Below are positions 35,239 through 45,460 of a DNA stretch of 64,000 nt, piece by piece. Position 1 is the stretch's first letter. Every line of letters begins with the position of its first letter. Under the pieces are notes generated by a model. It did no database searches, was not told where the DNA came from, and saw only the letters and a list, made by a program, of their open reading frames with translations. The stretch is from Mesorhizobium sp. B4-1-4 (lineage in GTDB: Bacteria > Pseudomonadota > Alphaproteobacteria > Rhizobiales > Rhizobiaceae), in the NCBI RefSeq assembly GCF_006439395.2, contig NZ_CP083950.1, positions 1,302,001-1,366,000 on the forward strand, given 5' to 3'. Position numbers and translations under genes: made by a program.

Positions 35239-36402
35239 ATGACCCTGCGCTTCGACAAGCTCGGCGTGGTCATAGCCGTGATCGTCGCCTATGCAGCTCT
35301 GCTCGCGCCCTTCGCAGCCTTCCGTGCCAACCGCATCGTTCCCGGCCAGGCGCGATCGATCCTCGAGGCTCTGCCGCCAACGACCGGATTGTTGCTGCTC
35401 GCCATCATCGTCGCAGCGGCGCTCATCGCACTGTTCAGGACGCCGCTTATGCTGCGCCTTGCCGCCAGCGTGGTCGCACTTGCCGCACTTGCGCTGCTGA
35501 TCGGCGTCGCCGGCACATTTCTGACGCCGGCCGGCAACACCTTTGCCAGGGTGTCGCCGGCCTCCGGTTTCTGGATTCTCATCTTCGCCTTCACGCTTTT
35601 GCTGGCGGACGTGCTGACGCGCCTGAACTTGTCGCCATTGGCTCGTGTCGGCGTCCTGGCCGCGGCTGCCATGGCCATTGGCCTGCTTTTGACATCGGGA
35701 AATTGGAACGATCTTTCCATCCTCAAGGAATACGCCAACCGCGCCGACAGTTTCTGGGCCGAAGGCTCCAAGCACGTCACGCTGGCGCTGGGTTCGCTGG
35801 CCGCCGCCGTCATCGTCGGCCTGCCGCTCGGCATCCTGTGCCATCGTGTTGAACGGTTGCGCGCCGGCGTGCTCAACGTCCTCAACATCATCCAGACCAT
35901 CCCTTCGATCGCGCTGTTCGGGCTGCTGATCGCGCCGCTCGGCTGGGTGGCCACGCATGTGCCGGGGGCTGCCGTGCTCGGCATTCGCGGCATCGGCACG
36001 GCGCCCGCTTTCGTCGCGCTGTTCCTCTATTCACTGCTGCCGGTGGTGGCCAACACGCTGGTCGGGCTCGCCGGCGTGCCACGTGCCGCCAACGACGCGG
36101 CGCGCGGCATGGGCATGACCGATCGCCAGCGCCTGTTCGGCGTCGAGTTTCCGCTGGCCTTTCCGGTCATCCTCACCGGCATCCGCATCGTACTGGTACA
36201 GAATATCGGGCTTGCCACGATCGCCGCGCTTATCGGTGGCGGCGGCTTTGGCGTGTTCGTCTTCCAGGGCGTCGGCCAGACGGCGATGGACCTGGTGCTG
36301 CTTGGCGCGGTGCCGACGGTGGCTTTGGCCTTCGCCGCCGCTATCATCCTCGACGCGGCGATCGAAATGACTGCCACCAAGCGCAGGGTTGAAACGGCAT
36401 GA
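35239..36402 (+). CDS. Osmoprotectant ABC transporter permease (YehY-like)
   Basis: A 387-residue permease with about ten membrane segments. The first half is a membrane extension. The second half (about 175-375) is the binding-protein-dependent permease domain, with LGILCHRVERLRAGVLNVLNIIQTIPSIALFGLLI and the EAA-like coupling loop NDAARGMGMTDRQRLFGVEFPLAFPVI. The extended N-terminal half is typical of YehY rather than the short OpuBB type. It starts after the repeat and overlaps the ATPase gene by four bases. Confidence 0.88.
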   Translation: MTLRFDKLGVVIAVIVAYAALLAPFAAFRANRIVPGQARSILEALPPTTGLLLLAIIVAAALIALFRTPLMLRLAASVVALAALALLIGVAGTFLTPAGNTFARVSPASGFWILIFAFTLLLADVLTRLNLSPLARVGVLAAAAMAIGLLLTSGNWNDLSILKEYANRADSFWAEGSKHVTLALGSLAAAVIVGLPLGILCHRVERLRAGVLNVLNIIQTIPSIALFGLLIAPLGWVATHVPGAAVLGIRGIGTAPAFVALFLYSLLPVVANTLVGLAGVPRAANDAARGMGMTDRQRLFGVEFPLAFPVILTGIRIVLVQNIGLATIAALIGGGGFGVFVFQGVGQTAMDLVLLGAVPTVALAFAAAIILDAAIEMTATKRRVETA

Positions 36403-37337
36403 TCCAGATCGAAGGCATTACCAAGCGCTATGATACGACAACGGTGGTCGACGACGTATCGATGGTCATCGAGCCGCGCACCATTGCCGTCATTGTCGGC
36501 ACCTCAGGCTCCGGCAAGACGACGCTGCTTCGCATGATCAACCGGCTGGTGGAACCAACCGCCGGCGTGATCAAGCTCGACGGCGCCGACAATCGCTCGG
36601 TGCCAGGTTACGAACTGCGCCGCAGCATCGGCTACGCCATCCAGGGCCACGGCCTGTTTCCGCATCGCACCGTGGCGCAGAACATCGCCACGGTGCCGGT
36701 GCTGCTTGGCTGGGACAAGGCACGCATCAAGACCCGCGTTGATGAACTGATGACGCTTTACCAGCTTGACCCCCGGGAATTCGGGCCGCGCTATCCGCAT
36801 GAATTGTCCGGTGGCCAACAGCAGCGCGTCGGCGTGGCCCGCGCGCTTGCCGCCGAGCCCAACGTGCTGTTGATGGACGAGCCGTTCGGCGCGCTCGACC
36901 CGATCATCCGCACCAAGGCGCAGGAGGATCTGCTGGCGATCCAGAAGCGCTTCGGCACCACCATCATCCTCGTCACCCATGACATGGAGGAAGCCGTTCA
37001 CATGGGCGACAAGATCGCCGTCATGAACGCCGGCAAGCTCGTTCAATACGCCAAGCCCGCCGAGATCCTGGCGAACCCGGCTAGCAGCTTCGTCGAGACC
37101 TTGGTTGGTGCAAGCGAAAGGCCGTTCAGGCTGTTGTCGCTCGGACGAGTGCGCGACGCGGTGGAGACCGGCGATGCCGATGGCGAAGCGATCCCCGGCG
37201 ATGCCAGCCAGCGCGATGCGTTGGCCGAACTCCTGTGGTCGGGCCGGTCGGCGCTGCCGGTGAAGGGCGCCGACGGCAAGCCGCTTGGCCGTGTCACCGT
37301 GGACGGGCTGGCCAAGCGGGCGGCGAGGCCGGCATGA
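36399..37337 (+). CDS. Osmoprotectant ABC transporter ATP-binding protein (YehX-like)
   Basis: A 312-residue ATPase. The Walker A motif is GTSGSGKTT, the Q-loop QGHGLFPHRT, the signature LSGGQQQRVGVARALAAEPN, Walker B VLLMDEPFGALDP, and the H-loop VTHDMEEAV. The C-terminal part (about 240-312) is shorter than a full pair of CBS domains and probably a truncated regulatory tail, as in YehX. Overlaps of four bases with both flanking permease genes show one translational unit. Confidence 0.93.
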   Translation: MIQIEGITKRYDTTTVVDDVSMVIEPRTIAVIVGTSGSGKTTLLRMINRLVEPTAGVIKLDGADNRSVPGYELRRSIGYAIQGHGLFPHRTVAQNIATVPVLLGWDKARIKTRVDELMTLYQLDPREFGPRYPHELSGGQQQRVGVARALAAEPNVLLMDEPFGALDPIIRTKAQEDLLAIQKRFGTTIILVTHDMEEAVHMGDKIAVMNAGKLVQYAKPAEILANPASSFVETLVGASERPFRLLSLGRVRDAVETGDADGEAIPGDASQRDALAELLWSGRSALPVKGADGKPLGRVTVDGLAKRAARPA

Positions 37338-38083
37338 AAGCCTGGCTGCCTCTGCTGCTCAGGCTTGTGCTGGTGATGTTGCTCGTGGCCTTCGTCACCA
37401 GCCCAGGCTGGTTCGAGCCGCTGCTGAAGCCGCTGACCGAGAACAACGCTCCCGCGATCTACAATCAGGGTAGCCTGCTGACTTTGACGCTGCTGCATCT
37501 GCGCACCGTGCTGATCGCTACCGTCGCCGCGACCATGGTCGCGGTGGCTTTGGCCATCCTTGTCACCAGGCCGGCTGGTGCCGAATTCCTGCCGCTGTCG
37601 CGCAGCCTGGTCAATATCGGCCAGACTTTTCCGCCGGTGGCGGTGCTGGCGCTCGCCGTGCCGGCGGTCGGCTTTGGTGAGAAGCCGACGCTGATCGCCC
37701 TGTTTCTCTATGGCCTGCTGCCGATCTTCGAAAATGCGCTGACCGGGCTGACAACGCTTCCAGCAAACGTCGTCGAGGCGGCGCGCGGCGCCGGGATGAC
37801 CGGCTGGCAAAGGCTCACCAAGGTCGAACTGCCGCTCAGCGCACCGATCATCCTGGGCGGCATCAGGCTCTCGGTGGTTATCAGCCTGGCCACCGCCACG
37901 ATCGGCTCGACGGTGGCCGCCAAGACGCTGGGCGAGGTGATCATCGCCGGCCTGTTGTCCAATAACCTTGCTTTCATCCTACAAGGCGGCCTGATCGTGG
38001 CGGCGCTTGCCGTGCTGATCTATGACGGTCTGTCGGCGGTCGAGCGCTACGCGGCACACCGGATGGGGAGGGAGGCCGAGTAG
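37334..38083 (+). CDS. Osmoprotectant ABC transporter permease (YehW-like)
   Basis: A 249-residue permease with six or so membrane helices. The core domain has [22 protein letters not shown], and the coupling loop [26 protein letters not shown]. It differs from the first permease by lacking the extended N-terminal half, matching the YehW/YehY pair of the Yeh system. The ATG overlaps the ATPase stop (ATGA), so the open frame from 37235 was rejected. It ends the four-gene operon. Confidence 0.9.
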   Translation: MKAWLPLLLRLVLVMLLVAFVTSPGWFEPLLKPLTENNAPAIYNQGSLLTLTLLHLRTVLIATVAATMVAVALAILVTRPAGAEFLPLSRSLVNIGQTFPPVAVLALAVPAVGFGEKPTLIALFLYGLLPIFENALTGLTTLPANVVEAARGAGMTGWQRLTKVELPLSAPIILGGIRLSVVISLATATIGSTVAAKTLGEVIIAGLLSNNLAFILQGGLIVAALAVLIYDGLSAVERYAAHRMGREAE

Positions 38084-38324
38084 CGCGCGCCTTTTGTCCT
38101 CCTTGATTTCAATCGATCTAATTGGACGATGCCGACGGCGGCTTACCTCACGGCCCATGCCTTTTGGGGCGAAAGCCGGGCAAAAACCGAACAATATCTT
38201 GACGTTCGCAGCCCTGTTTCGCATACACCGGTACGAAGAGGTGGATTCCGTGCGCGGAATCCGATCTTGTCTCAACGGCCCAGGGAGGGGTTCTTTTGGG
38301 CCAGCAATCGAGGAAAATTCGGCA

Positions 38325-40466
38325 ATGACCATACTTTACGCCGTCATCGCCTGCGGCCTGCTTTCTGTCCTCTACGCCATATGGGCGACACGTTCGGTCC
38401 TCGCGTCCGATCAAGGCAATGCACGCATGCAGGAAATCTCCGCCGCCATTCGCGAAGGCGCGCAGGCCTATCTGGCGCGCCAGTACACGACCATCGCCAT
38501 CGTCGGCGTTGTGGTGCTTCTGCTCGCCTGGTGGCTGCTTTCGATCACCGCCGCCATCGGCTTCCTGATCGGCGCCGTCCTGTCTGGCGCCGCCGGCTTC
38601 ATAGGCATGCATGTTTCGGTGCGCGCCAACGTGCGCACGGCTCAGGCGGCTTCCAACAGCCTCGCCGCCGGTCTCGACATCGCCTTCAAATCGGGTGCCA
38701 TCACCGGCATGCTGGTTGCCGGTCTGGCGCTGCTCGGCGTCTCGATCTATTACCTTATCCTCACCCATTTCATGGGCCTTCAGCCAAACGACCGCGTCGT
38801 CATCGATTCTCTGGTCGCGCTTGGCTTCGGCGCCTCGCTGATCTCGATCTTCGCCCGTCTCGGCGGCGGCATCTTCACCAAGGGTGCTGATGTCGGCGGC
38901 GATCTGGTCGGCAAGGTCGAAGCCGGGATTCCCGAGGACGATCCGCGCAATCCGGCCACCATCGCCGACAATGTCGGCGACAATGTCGGTGACTGCGCCG
39001 GCATGGCCGCCGACCTGTTCGAGACCTATGCGGTGACCGTTGTTGCCACCATGGTTCTCGCTGCCATCTTCTTCGGCGGCACCGCCGTGCTCGGTGCGGC
39101 GATGCTCTATCCGCTGGCCATCTGCGGCGCCTGCATCCTGACTTCGATCGTCGGCACCTTCTTCGTCAAGCTCGGCTCCAACGGCTCGATCATGGGCGCG
39201 CTCTACAAGGGCCTGATCGTCACCGGCCTGCTGTCCATCGTCGGCCTTGGCGTCGCCACGTCGGCCACGCTTGGTTGGGGAGAGGTCGGCACGGTCGCCG
39301 GCATCACCATCACCGGCAAGAACCTGTTCATCTGCGGCCTGATCGGCCTCGTGGTGACCGGTTTGATCGTGGTGATCACCGAATACTATACCGGCACCAA
39401 CAAGCGCCCGGTCAACTCGATCGCCCAGGCTTCGGTGACCGGCCACGGCACCAACGTCATCCAGGGCCTCGCGGTTTCGCTGGAATCGACGGCGCTGCCG
39501 GCCATCGTCATCGTCGGCGGCATCATCGCCACCTATCAGCTCGGCGGTCTCTTCGGCACGGCGATTGCCGTCACCACCATGCTCGGCCTTGCCGGCATGA
39601 TCGTGGCGCTCGACGCCTTCGGCCCGGTCACCGACAATGCCGGCGGCATCGCCGAAATGGCAGGCCTGCCCAAGGAAGTGCGCCATTCCACCGATGCGCT
39701 CGACGCGGTCGGCAACACCACCAAGGCGGTGACCAAGGGCTATGCCATCGGCTCGGCTGGCCTGGGCGCGCTGGTGCTGTTCGCCGCCTATTCGAACGAT
39801 CTTAGGTTCTTTGCCGCCAATGGCGACAAATATCCCTACTTCCAGGGCATGGGCGAGATCTCCTTCGACCTCTCCAATCCTTACGTCGTCGCCGGTCTGA
39901 TCTTTGGTGGCCTGATCCCCTATCTGTTCGGCGGCATCGCCATGACAGCCGTCGGTCGTGCCGCGGGCTCGATCGTCGAGGAAGTACGCAAGCAGTTCCG
40001 CGAAGATCCGGGCATCATGGCCGGCACCTCCAAGCCGAACTATGCCCGCGCGGTCGATCTCCTGACCAGGGCGGCGATCCGGGAAATGATCATCCCCTCG
40101 CTGCTGCCGGTTCTGGCGCCGCTTGTCGTCTATTTCGGCGTGCTTTTGATCTCTGGCTCGAAAGCGTCCGCCTTCGCGGCACTCGGCGCCTCGCTGCTCG
40201 GCGTTATCGTCAACGGCCTGTTCGTGGCCATCTCGATGACTTCGGGCGGCGGCGCCTGGGACAACGCGAAGAAATCGTTCGAGGACGGTTTCACCGACAA
40301 GGACGGCGTCAAGCATCTCAAGGGCTCCGAGGCGCACAAGGCCTCGGTGACCGGCGACACGGTCGGCGATCCCTACAAGGACACCGCGGGTCCTGCGGTC
40401 AACCCGGCGATCAAGATCACCAACATCGTGGCGCTCCTGCTGCTTGCGGTGCTCGCGCACGGCTGA
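38325..40466 (+). CDS. hppA: Proton-translocating pyrophosphatase, K+-independent type
   Basis: A 713-residue membrane pump with about sixteen helices that uses pyrophosphate hydrolysis to move H+ out of the cytosol. The substrate motif is [20 protein letters not shown], followed by [20 protein letters not shown] and the C-terminal [21 protein letters not shown]. The residue deciding potassium need is a lysine here ([10 protein letters not shown]), which marks the K+-independent subfamily. The ATG at 38325 follows CGAGGAAAATTC; the in-frame extension to 38022 overlaps the ABC permease. A terminator follows 21 bp downstream. The 240 bp before the start hold nothing I can identify. Confidence 0.95.
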   Translation: MTILYAVIACGLLSVLYAIWATRSVLASDQGNARMQEISAAIREGAQAYLARQYTTIAIVGVVVLLLAWWLLSITAAIGFLIGAVLSGAAGFIGMHVSVRANVRTAQAASNSLAAGLDIAFKSGAITGMLVAGLALLGVSIYYLILTHFMGLQPNDRVVIDSLVALGFGASLISIFARLGGGIFTKGADVGGDLVGKVEAGIPEDDPRNPATIADNVGDNVGDCAGMAADLFETYAVTVVATMVLAAIFFGGTAVLGAAMLYPLAICGACILTSIVGTFFVKLGSNGSIMGALYKGLIVTGLLSIVGLGVATSATLGWGEVGTVAGITITGKNLFICGLIGLVVTGLIVVITEYYTGTNKRPVNSIAQASVTGHGTNVIQGLAVSLESTALPAIVIVGGIIATYQLGGLFGTAIAVTTMLGLAGMIVALDAFGPVTDNAGGIAEMAGLPKEVRHSTDALDAVGNTTKAVTKGYAIGSAGLGALVLFAAYSNDLRFFAANGDKYPYFQGMGEISFDLSNPYVVAGLIFGGLIPYLFGGIAMTAVGRAAGSIVEEVRKQFREDPGIMAGTSKPNYARAVDLLTRAAIREMIIPSLLPVLAPLVVYFGVLLISGSKASAFAALGASLLGVIVNGLFVAISMTSGGGAWDNAKKSFEDGFTDKDGVKHLKGSEAHKASVTGDTVGDPYKDTAGPAVNPAIKITNIVALLLLAVLAHG

Positions 40467-40487
40467 GCAAGAGCTGTTGAAAAAGCG

Positions 40488-40522
40488 AAACCCGCGGGGA
40501 GCGATCCCCGCGGGTTTTGTTT
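40488..40522 (+). terminator. Rho-independent terminator after hppA
   Basis: AAACCCGCGGGGA (40488-40500) and TCCCCGCGGGTTT (40505-40517) with loop GCGA, followed by TGTTTGG. An inverted, partly diverged copy lies at 40850-40885. The 330 bp between them contain no recognisable gene. Confidence 0.9.
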
Positions 40523-40849
40523 GGTCCGGATCGGGCACGGTGCTTCAGCCGCCGTCCGGCTTGGCTCCATTGCTGTCGGCACGCTTGCGGGAGCGGGCCA
40601 GCACGTCGTCCACTCCTGGTTCGCGCGCCGCGTCGCCGGCAGGCCGCGTATCTCACGTAGCCTGGTGCCGAAGGCGCCGCGCCCGCATTTTGCGACAAAA
40701 CTTGCTGGCTCTCGGATGGATGCCGCATGCTGCCAGAATCCGGCGTTTCAGATAGGTGGATTTCTTCAAGGGTCGAGGGTCCTCGGCCGCGGCAAGAATT
40801 TCCACACGCAGGGCGCCCCATCCCTGGCAAGTCGGCCGGTCCGGGGCCA

Positions 40850-40885
40850 AACAAAAACCCGTGAGATCGCTCCCACGGGTTTTTG
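40850..40885 (-). terminator. Terminator after bamE (inverted relative of the hppA terminator)
   Basis: AAACCCGTG (40855-40863) and CACGGGTTT (40874-40882) with T-runs on both outer sides, so it could work in either direction. Read leftward it shares AAACCCG, GGGAGCGATC, CGGGTTTT and GTTTGG with the hppA terminator, beyond the stem itself, which indicates common origin. It lies 48 bp after the bamE stop. Confidence 0.75.
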
Positions 40886-40932
40886 GTCGCCTGAGATACT
40901 GCTGCTTTCTCGGGGGAAGCAGTGACTGAAGA

Positions 40933-41451
40933 TCAGGGGGTGCCGCCGCCGGGGATGCCGGGCGCCAGCTTGCTGGCGCCGTTGATGATCTGGCTGAGGA
41001 AGTTCTGGTCCTTGCCGCCAGTGGGCGTGGTGCGCGAGATGAAGTCGAAGATCTTGCCGTCCTTCAGGCCGTAATTGGCGATCTGGGTGACGCGGCCGTC
41101 CGCGCCGAAATAGACCGCCAGCACATGCTGGTCGACCAGGTGCGGCTTGTCGAACGCGACATAGCGCTTGCGCGTCTGCGAGATGTAGTAGAACGCCTCA
41201 TTGTCGAAGGTCGCCGTGGTCGACGGCGTGCCAAGCGCCAGCAGCACCTGCTCGCGGCTGGAGCCGACCGGTACCGAATCGACCGCCTGCTGGTCGATGA
41301 CATACCCTTGCGTCAGCGTCTCGCTTGGATTGAGATCGCCGATCATCTTGTTCGTGTGGCATGCCGACAGCGCCGAAACCATAAGCAGCAGCGAGATCGC
41401 GCCGGCGGGCCTGGAAGTGAAGGTCGACTTGAAATTCAGCGCGCGCAACAA
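40933..41451 (-). CDS. bamE: Outer membrane protein assembly factor BamE (SmpA/OmlA lipoprotein)
   Basis: A roughly 172-residue lipoprotein of the Bam complex. The signal ends in a lipobox (MVSALSAC), and the SmpA/OmlA domain follows: PSETLTQGYVIDQQAVDSVPVG, SREQVLLALGTPST, and FYYISQTRKRYVAF. No ATG is suitably placed. Three consecutive TTG codons (41454-41446) follow GGAGAA; I chose the middle one (41451), with 41448 equally possible. A Pro/Gly-rich C-terminus (LAPGIPGGGTP) is normal for rhizobial members. It is divergent from the chaperone gene at 41563. Confidence 0.85.
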   Translation of the reverse strand: MLRALNFKSTFTSRPAGAISLLLMVSALSACHTNKMIGDLNPSETLTQGYVIDQQAVDSVPVGSSREQVLLALGTPSTTATFDNEAFYYISQTRKRYVAFDKPHLVDQHVLAVYFGADGRVTQIANYGLKDGKIFDFISRTTPTGGKDQNFLSQIINGASKLAPGIPGGGTP

Positions 41452-41562
41452 CAATTCTCCATTACATCGCCGCAACTTGCGCTGGGCCGCAAAACCGGTA
41501 AACCAGCTTGCTTGCCGATGCAACAAGGCCAATTCAACAAACGGTCCCCGGAGACCATCCCC

Positions 41563-42111
41563 ATGTTCCAGCGCCTTTTTGGCCGTGAACGCCACGCCAA
41601 CCGCGCCATCACCGACGCGCTCTACGCACAAATCGTGGCGGCGGCGCGGCAGACTGCATTTTATTCCCACTGGAGTGTGCCGGACACGCCGCTTGGCCGT
41701 TTCGAGATGCTTTCGCTGCACATGTTCCTGTTCCAGCATCGCCTGCGCGGCGAGGGCGGCGTGGCGCAGGCGATCGCGCAGGTGCTGATCGACGAGTTCT
41801 TCCTCGACGTCGATCATTCGCTGCGGGAACTGGGCATTGGCGACGTCGGCGTGCCGAAGCGGATGAAGAAACTGGCCAAGATGTTTTATGGCCGCACGGC
41901 AGCCTATGATGATGCGCTGGAAAGAAACGATCATGACGGGCTGACCGCGGCACTTGCCCGCAACGTCCGGCCCGATGCCGACACCTGGCCGGAAGCATCG
42001 CAATTGGCCGGCTATGTCGCCGGTGCCTGCAAAGCACTGGCAGCGCAGCCGTCCGAATCAATCGTTTCCGGGACGGTGACATTTCCGCTGGCCAGGGAGG
42101 TCGATCGATGA
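41563..42111 (+). CDS. Ubiquinol-cytochrome c chaperone (CBP3/UQCC1 family)
   Basis: A 182-residue protein with the CBP3 domain: DALYAQIVAAARQTAFYSHW near residue 20, FEMLSLHMFLFQHRLRGEG near 47, and VGVPKRMKKLAKMFYGR near 98. In mitochondria and alphaproteobacteria the family helps assemble the cytochrome bc1 complex. The ATG at 41563 follows CCCGGAGACCATCCCC. It overlaps the DUF177 gene by four bases and heads the run of lipid-synthesis genes. Confidence 0.85.
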   Translation: MFQRLFGRERHANRAITDALYAQIVAAARQTAFYSHWSVPDTPLGRFEMLSLHMFLFQHRLRGEGGVAQAIAQVLIDEFFLDVDHSLRELGIGDVGVPKRMKKLAKMFYGRTAAYDDALERNDHDGLTAALARNVRPDADTWPEASQLAGYVAGACKALAAQPSESIVSGTVTFPLAREVDR

Positions 42112-42656
42112 AACATGCTAAGCCGCAAAGCCCGGTTTCCTTTTTCGCGAATATCGCCCGGCTGCCGCAGAAAGGGCTGCCCGTGGTGATCGAGGCCGAC
42201 GCCGCGCAGCGCGCAGCCCTTGCCGAAGAGCACGGGCTGCTGTCTGTCGAAGCCTATCGCACGGAACTCCTGGTCGCCTCCTGGAAGCGCAATGGCGTGA
42301 AGGTCAGCGGCCGCGTCGAGGCCGACATCACGCAGGCCTGCATCGTCACGCTCGATCCCGTCGCGGCGCATATCGACGAACCGGTCGAGGCGCTGCTGCT
42401 CCCCGAGGACTCTAAGCTTGGACGGCAGGGGTTTGAAGGCGGTGGCGAGATTCTGCTCGATGCGGATGGGCCCGACAGTCCCGAAACATTTTCCGGCGAC
42501 ACTATCGATGTCGGCGCCCTCGCCGAGCAGTTCTTCGGTTTGGCGATCGACCCCTATCCGCGCAAGCCGGGCGCGTCTCTGGATGCCGGTGGCGACACCG
42601 AACCGGAGGAGAACGAATTTCAGCAAAAACTGCGATCCTTGCTGGGAAAATCCTGA
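42108..42656 (+). CDS. DUF177 (YceD-like) protein
   Basis: A 182-residue protein of the YceD/DUF177 family, with SPVSFFANIARLPQKGLPVVIEAD near the N-terminus, ADITQACIVTLDPVAAHIDEPVEA in the middle and the C-terminal IDVGALAEQFFGLAIDPYPRKPG. In many bacteria this gene precedes rpmF, and some members affect 23S rRNA processing. Here rpmF is absent from the gap before plsX. The start overlaps the chaperone stop (ATGA). Confidence 0.85.
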   Translation: MKHAKPQSPVSFFANIARLPQKGLPVVIEADAAQRAALAEEHGLLSVEAYRTELLVASWKRNGVKVSGRVEADITQACIVTLDPVAAHIDEPVEALLLPEDSKLGRQGFEGGGEILLDADGPDSPETFSGDTIDVGALAEQFFGLAIDPYPRKPGASLDAGGDTEPEENEFQQKLRSLLGKS

Positions 42657-42769
42657 AAACCTCGCCCGCGACGGAAAAGTCGGTTGTGTGAAAACCCAAA
42701 ACCGCTATTTTCGCCAAACCTTTGCGATCACTAAAGCGACCTGCCGCCTAACCGTGAGATGAATACCGC

Positions 42770-43840
42770 GTGATCAGGATTTCCATCGATGCCATGGGCG
42801 GCGATCACGGACCAGCCGTGGTCATTCCGGCGCTCATGACGGTCGCGACCCGCCGCCCAGACATCCGTTTCGTCATCTACGGGCGTGAGGACGTGGTGCG
42901 TCCTGAACTGGCCAAGTTTCCCAAACTGGCCGAGGTGAGCGAATTCTTCCACTGTGAGGTCGCGGTCAGGATGGACGACAAACCAAGCCAGGCGCTGCGC
43001 CATGGCCGCTGGAAGTCTTCCATGTGGAAGGCGGTCGAAGCGGTCAAATCGGGCACTGCGGATGCCTGTATATCGGCCGGCAACACCGGCGCGTTGATGG
43101 CGATGTCGAAATTCTGCCTGCGCACCATGGCCACCATCGATCGTCCGGCGATCGCGGCCTTGTGGCCGACATTGCGTGGCGAAAGCGTGGTCCTCGACGT
43201 TGGCGCCACCATCGGCGCCGATGCGCACCAGCTCATTGATTTTGCCATTCTCGGCACCGGCATGGCGCGCTCCGTATTCGGCATTGGCCGGCCGACCGTC
43301 GGCTTGCTCAATGTCGGCGTGGAGGAGATCAAGGGTCAGGAAGAGGTCAAGGAAGCGGGACGCATGCTGCGCGAGGCCAACATGGCCTCGATGAACTATC
43401 ATGGCTTTGTCGAAGGCGACGATATCGGCAAGGGTACGGTCGACGTGGTAGTGACGGAGGGCTTTGCCGGCAACATCGCGCTGAAGACGGCAGAAGGCAC
43501 CGCCCGCCAGATCGCGGGTTATCTGCGCGCCGCCATGAGCCGCACCCTGATGGCCAGGATCGGCTATGTCTTCGCCAAGGGCGCTTTCGATCGCCTGCGC
43601 GAGAAGATGGATGTCGGCCGCTCCAACGGCGGCGTGTTCCTGGGACTGAACGGCATCGTCGTCAAAAGCCATGGCGGTGCTGATTCGGACGGTTTTGCCG
43701 CGGCGATCGAGCTCGGCTACGACATGGTGCGCAACAATCTGCTCGACCGCATCGAGGCCGACCTGGATCTGTTTCATGCGCGCAACCCGCATGCCCTGTC
43801 ATATCGGAAATCCGACGTCGTTAGCGACGCGAAGGAATAG
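42770..43840 (+). CDS. plsX: Phosphate acyltransferase PlsX
   Basis: A 356-residue peripheral membrane enzyme that turns acyl-ACP into acyl-phosphate for phospholipid synthesis. Landmarks are [31 protein letters not shown], and [19 protein letters not shown]. The start is GTG at 42770, placed by the conserved N-terminus; GAGATG lies upstream. fabH follows nine bases later, the standard order. The 113-bp gap from DUF177 holds no gene. Confidence 0.93.
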   Translation: MIRISIDAMGGDHGPAVVIPALMTVATRRPDIRFVIYGREDVVRPELAKFPKLAEVSEFFHCEVAVRMDDKPSQALRHGRWKSSMWKAVEAVKSGTADACISAGNTGALMAMSKFCLRTMATIDRPAIAALWPTLRGESVVLDVGATIGADAHQLIDFAILGTGMARSVFGIGRPTVGLLNVGVEEIKGQEEVKEAGRMLREANMASMNYHGFVEGDDIGKGTVDVVVTEGFAGNIALKTAEGTARQIAGYLRAAMSRTLMARIGYVFAKGAFDRLREKMDVGRSNGGVFLGLNGIVVKSHGGADSDGFAAAIELGYDMVRNNLLDRIEADLDLFHARNPHALSYRKSDVVSDAKE

Positions 43841-43849
43841 GAAAGAACT

Positions 43850-44821
43850 TTGATCAGATCAGTCGTGCGCGGCACGGGCGCCGCGCTGCCCCGCCGCATC
43901 ATGAAGAATGCCGATTTCGAGGGCATGGTCGAAACCTCGGACGAGTGGATCGCCCAGCGCACCGGCATCCGTCAGCGCCATATCGCGGGCGACGATGAGA
44001 CGACGGCTTCCCTGGGCGAGGCCGCGGCGCGCGCCGCCCTTGCCGATGCGGGGCTGACGCCAGACGATATCGACCTGATCGTGCTGGCGACGTCGACGCC
44101 CAACAACACGTTCCCGGCCACCGCGGTCGAAATCCAGGACCGGCTCGGCATGCATCACGGCTTTGCCTTCGACATGCAGGCGGTGTGCTCGGGCTTCGTC
44201 TATGCGGTGACCACGGCCGATCTCTATATTCGCGGCGGCCTAGCCAAACGCGTGCTGGTGATCGGCTCGGAAACATTCTCGCGCATTCTCGACTGGAACG
44301 ACCGCTCGACCTGCGTGCTGTTCGGCGACGGCGCCGGTGCCCTGGTGCTGGAAGCGGGCGAGGGGGGCGGCACGATCGCCGACCACGGTGTTCTGGCGGC
44401 CAGCCTGCGCTCCGACGGCACGCACAAGGACAAGCTTTTTGTCGATGGGGGACCATCGACGACGGGGACGGTCGGCCACCTCAGGATGGAGGGCCGCGAG
44501 GTCTTCAAGCATGCGGTCGGCATGATCACCGACGTTATCGAGGCGACCTTCTCGGCCGCCGGCATCACCGCTGACGATCTCGACTGGTTCGTGCCGCATC
44601 AGGCCAATAAACGAATTATTGACGCTTCCGCCAAGAAGCTCGGGATAGCAGAGCAAAAAGTGGTGGTTACCGTCAATTTGCACGGTAACACCTCGGCGGC
44701 TTCCGTGCCGTTGGCGCTGTCGGTGGCCGTTGCCGATGGGCGCATCAAGAAGGGTGACCTTGTGCTCCTGGAAGCGATGGGCGGCGGCTTCACCTGGGGC
44801 GCCGTTCTGCTTCGCTGGTAA
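43850..44821 (+). CDS. fabH: 3-oxoacyl-ACP synthase III
   Basis: A 323-residue enzyme that starts fatty-acid synthesis by joining acetyl-CoA and malonyl-ACP. The catalytic Cys is in [14 protein letters not shown], His in [13 protein letters not shown], and Asn in [16 protein letters not shown], completing the triad. The start is TTG at 43850, with GGAAAGAAC upstream and the conserved [14 protein letters not shown] following. It belongs to the plsX operon; ihfA follows after about 100 bp. Confidence 0.93.
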   Translation: MIRSVVRGTGAALPRRIMKNADFEGMVETSDEWIAQRTGIRQRHIAGDDETTASLGEAAARAALADAGLTPDDIDLIVLATSTPNNTFPATAVEIQDRLGMHHGFAFDMQAVCSGFVYAVTTADLYIRGGLAKRVLVIGSETFSRILDWNDRSTCVLFGDGAGALVLEAGEGGGTIADHGVLAASLRSDGTHKDKLFVDGGPSTTGTVGHLRMEGREVFKHAVGMITDVIEATFSAAGITADDLDWFVPHQANKRIIDASAKKLGIAEQKVVVTVNLHGNTSAASVPLALSVAVADGRIKKGDLVLLEAMGGGFTWGAVLLRW

Positions 44822-44922
44822 GTGCCGAACGGCTCGGTTTCGGTCCTTGACCTTGACGGATCAATTACTTAGGCTCAGCCGTTGTTGTGCCGATTTTATG
44901 TTTGAGCTGATGGGACGGTCGC

Positions 44923-45246
44923 ATGGGGGGAAAGACACTTACGCGCGCCGACCTTGCCGAGGCCGTCTACCGGAAGGTCGGTCTGTCGCGCACTGAATCC
45001 GCCGAACTCGTTGAAGCCGTTCTGGACGAAATCTGCGAAGCCATCGTCCGCGGCGAGACGGTCAAGCTGTCGTCCTTCGCGACATTCCATGTCCGCTCCA
45101 AGAACGAGCGCATCGGACGCAATCCCAAGACCGGTGAGGAGGTGCCCATCCTGCCGCGCCGGGTGATGACCTTCAAGTCGTCCAACGTATTGAAGAACCG
45201 CATCTTGCGCTCTCACCAGAACAGCAAGGCCAAGGGCGGCAAGTAG
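44923..45246 (+). CDS. ihfA: Integration host factor subunit alpha
   Basis: A 107-residue DNA-bending protein of the HU/IHF family. It begins [20 protein letters not shown] and has [30 protein letters not shown], which contains the beta-arm with its proline that kinks DNA, and [11 protein letters not shown]. The partner IhfB is encoded elsewhere. It lies after fabH and before a MerR-type gene, the normal rhizobial order. The ATG at 44923 lacks an obvious ribosome site, but the start is conserved. Confidence 0.93.
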   Translation: MGGKTLTRADLAEAVYRKVGLSRTESAELVEAVLDEICEAIVRGETVKLSSFATFHVRSKNERIGRNPKTGEEVPILPRRVMTFKSSNVLKNRILRSHQNSKAKGGK

Positions 45247-45460
45247 CCTCCATTGTACGGTTGAAAACCGGCCCCACCATAACGTTGGGCTTGAATATTG
45301 TTGCACAAACCGCTGAAATAAGGCCCGATTCGGCAGCATGGCCGGATTGGTGTTCCGCGTATGATCCATTCCGCGCAAACGGAATGAGCTTCTCTCTTTG
45401 TTGAGCGTGATCTCGTCTGAAGACCGTTCCGGATCACGCTCCAGCGTGAGGATTTCGCCC

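Noticed and set aside
38148..40538. 796-residue open frame antisense to hppA
   Set aside because: Low-complexity Asp/Gly/Gln-rich translation typical of antisense shadows; hppA motifs are unambiguous.
40523..40849. Small ORFs between the two facing terminators
   Set aside because: Arg/Gly-rich frames with no ribosome site or family resemblance, and some run through a terminator hairpin. Treated as non-coding.
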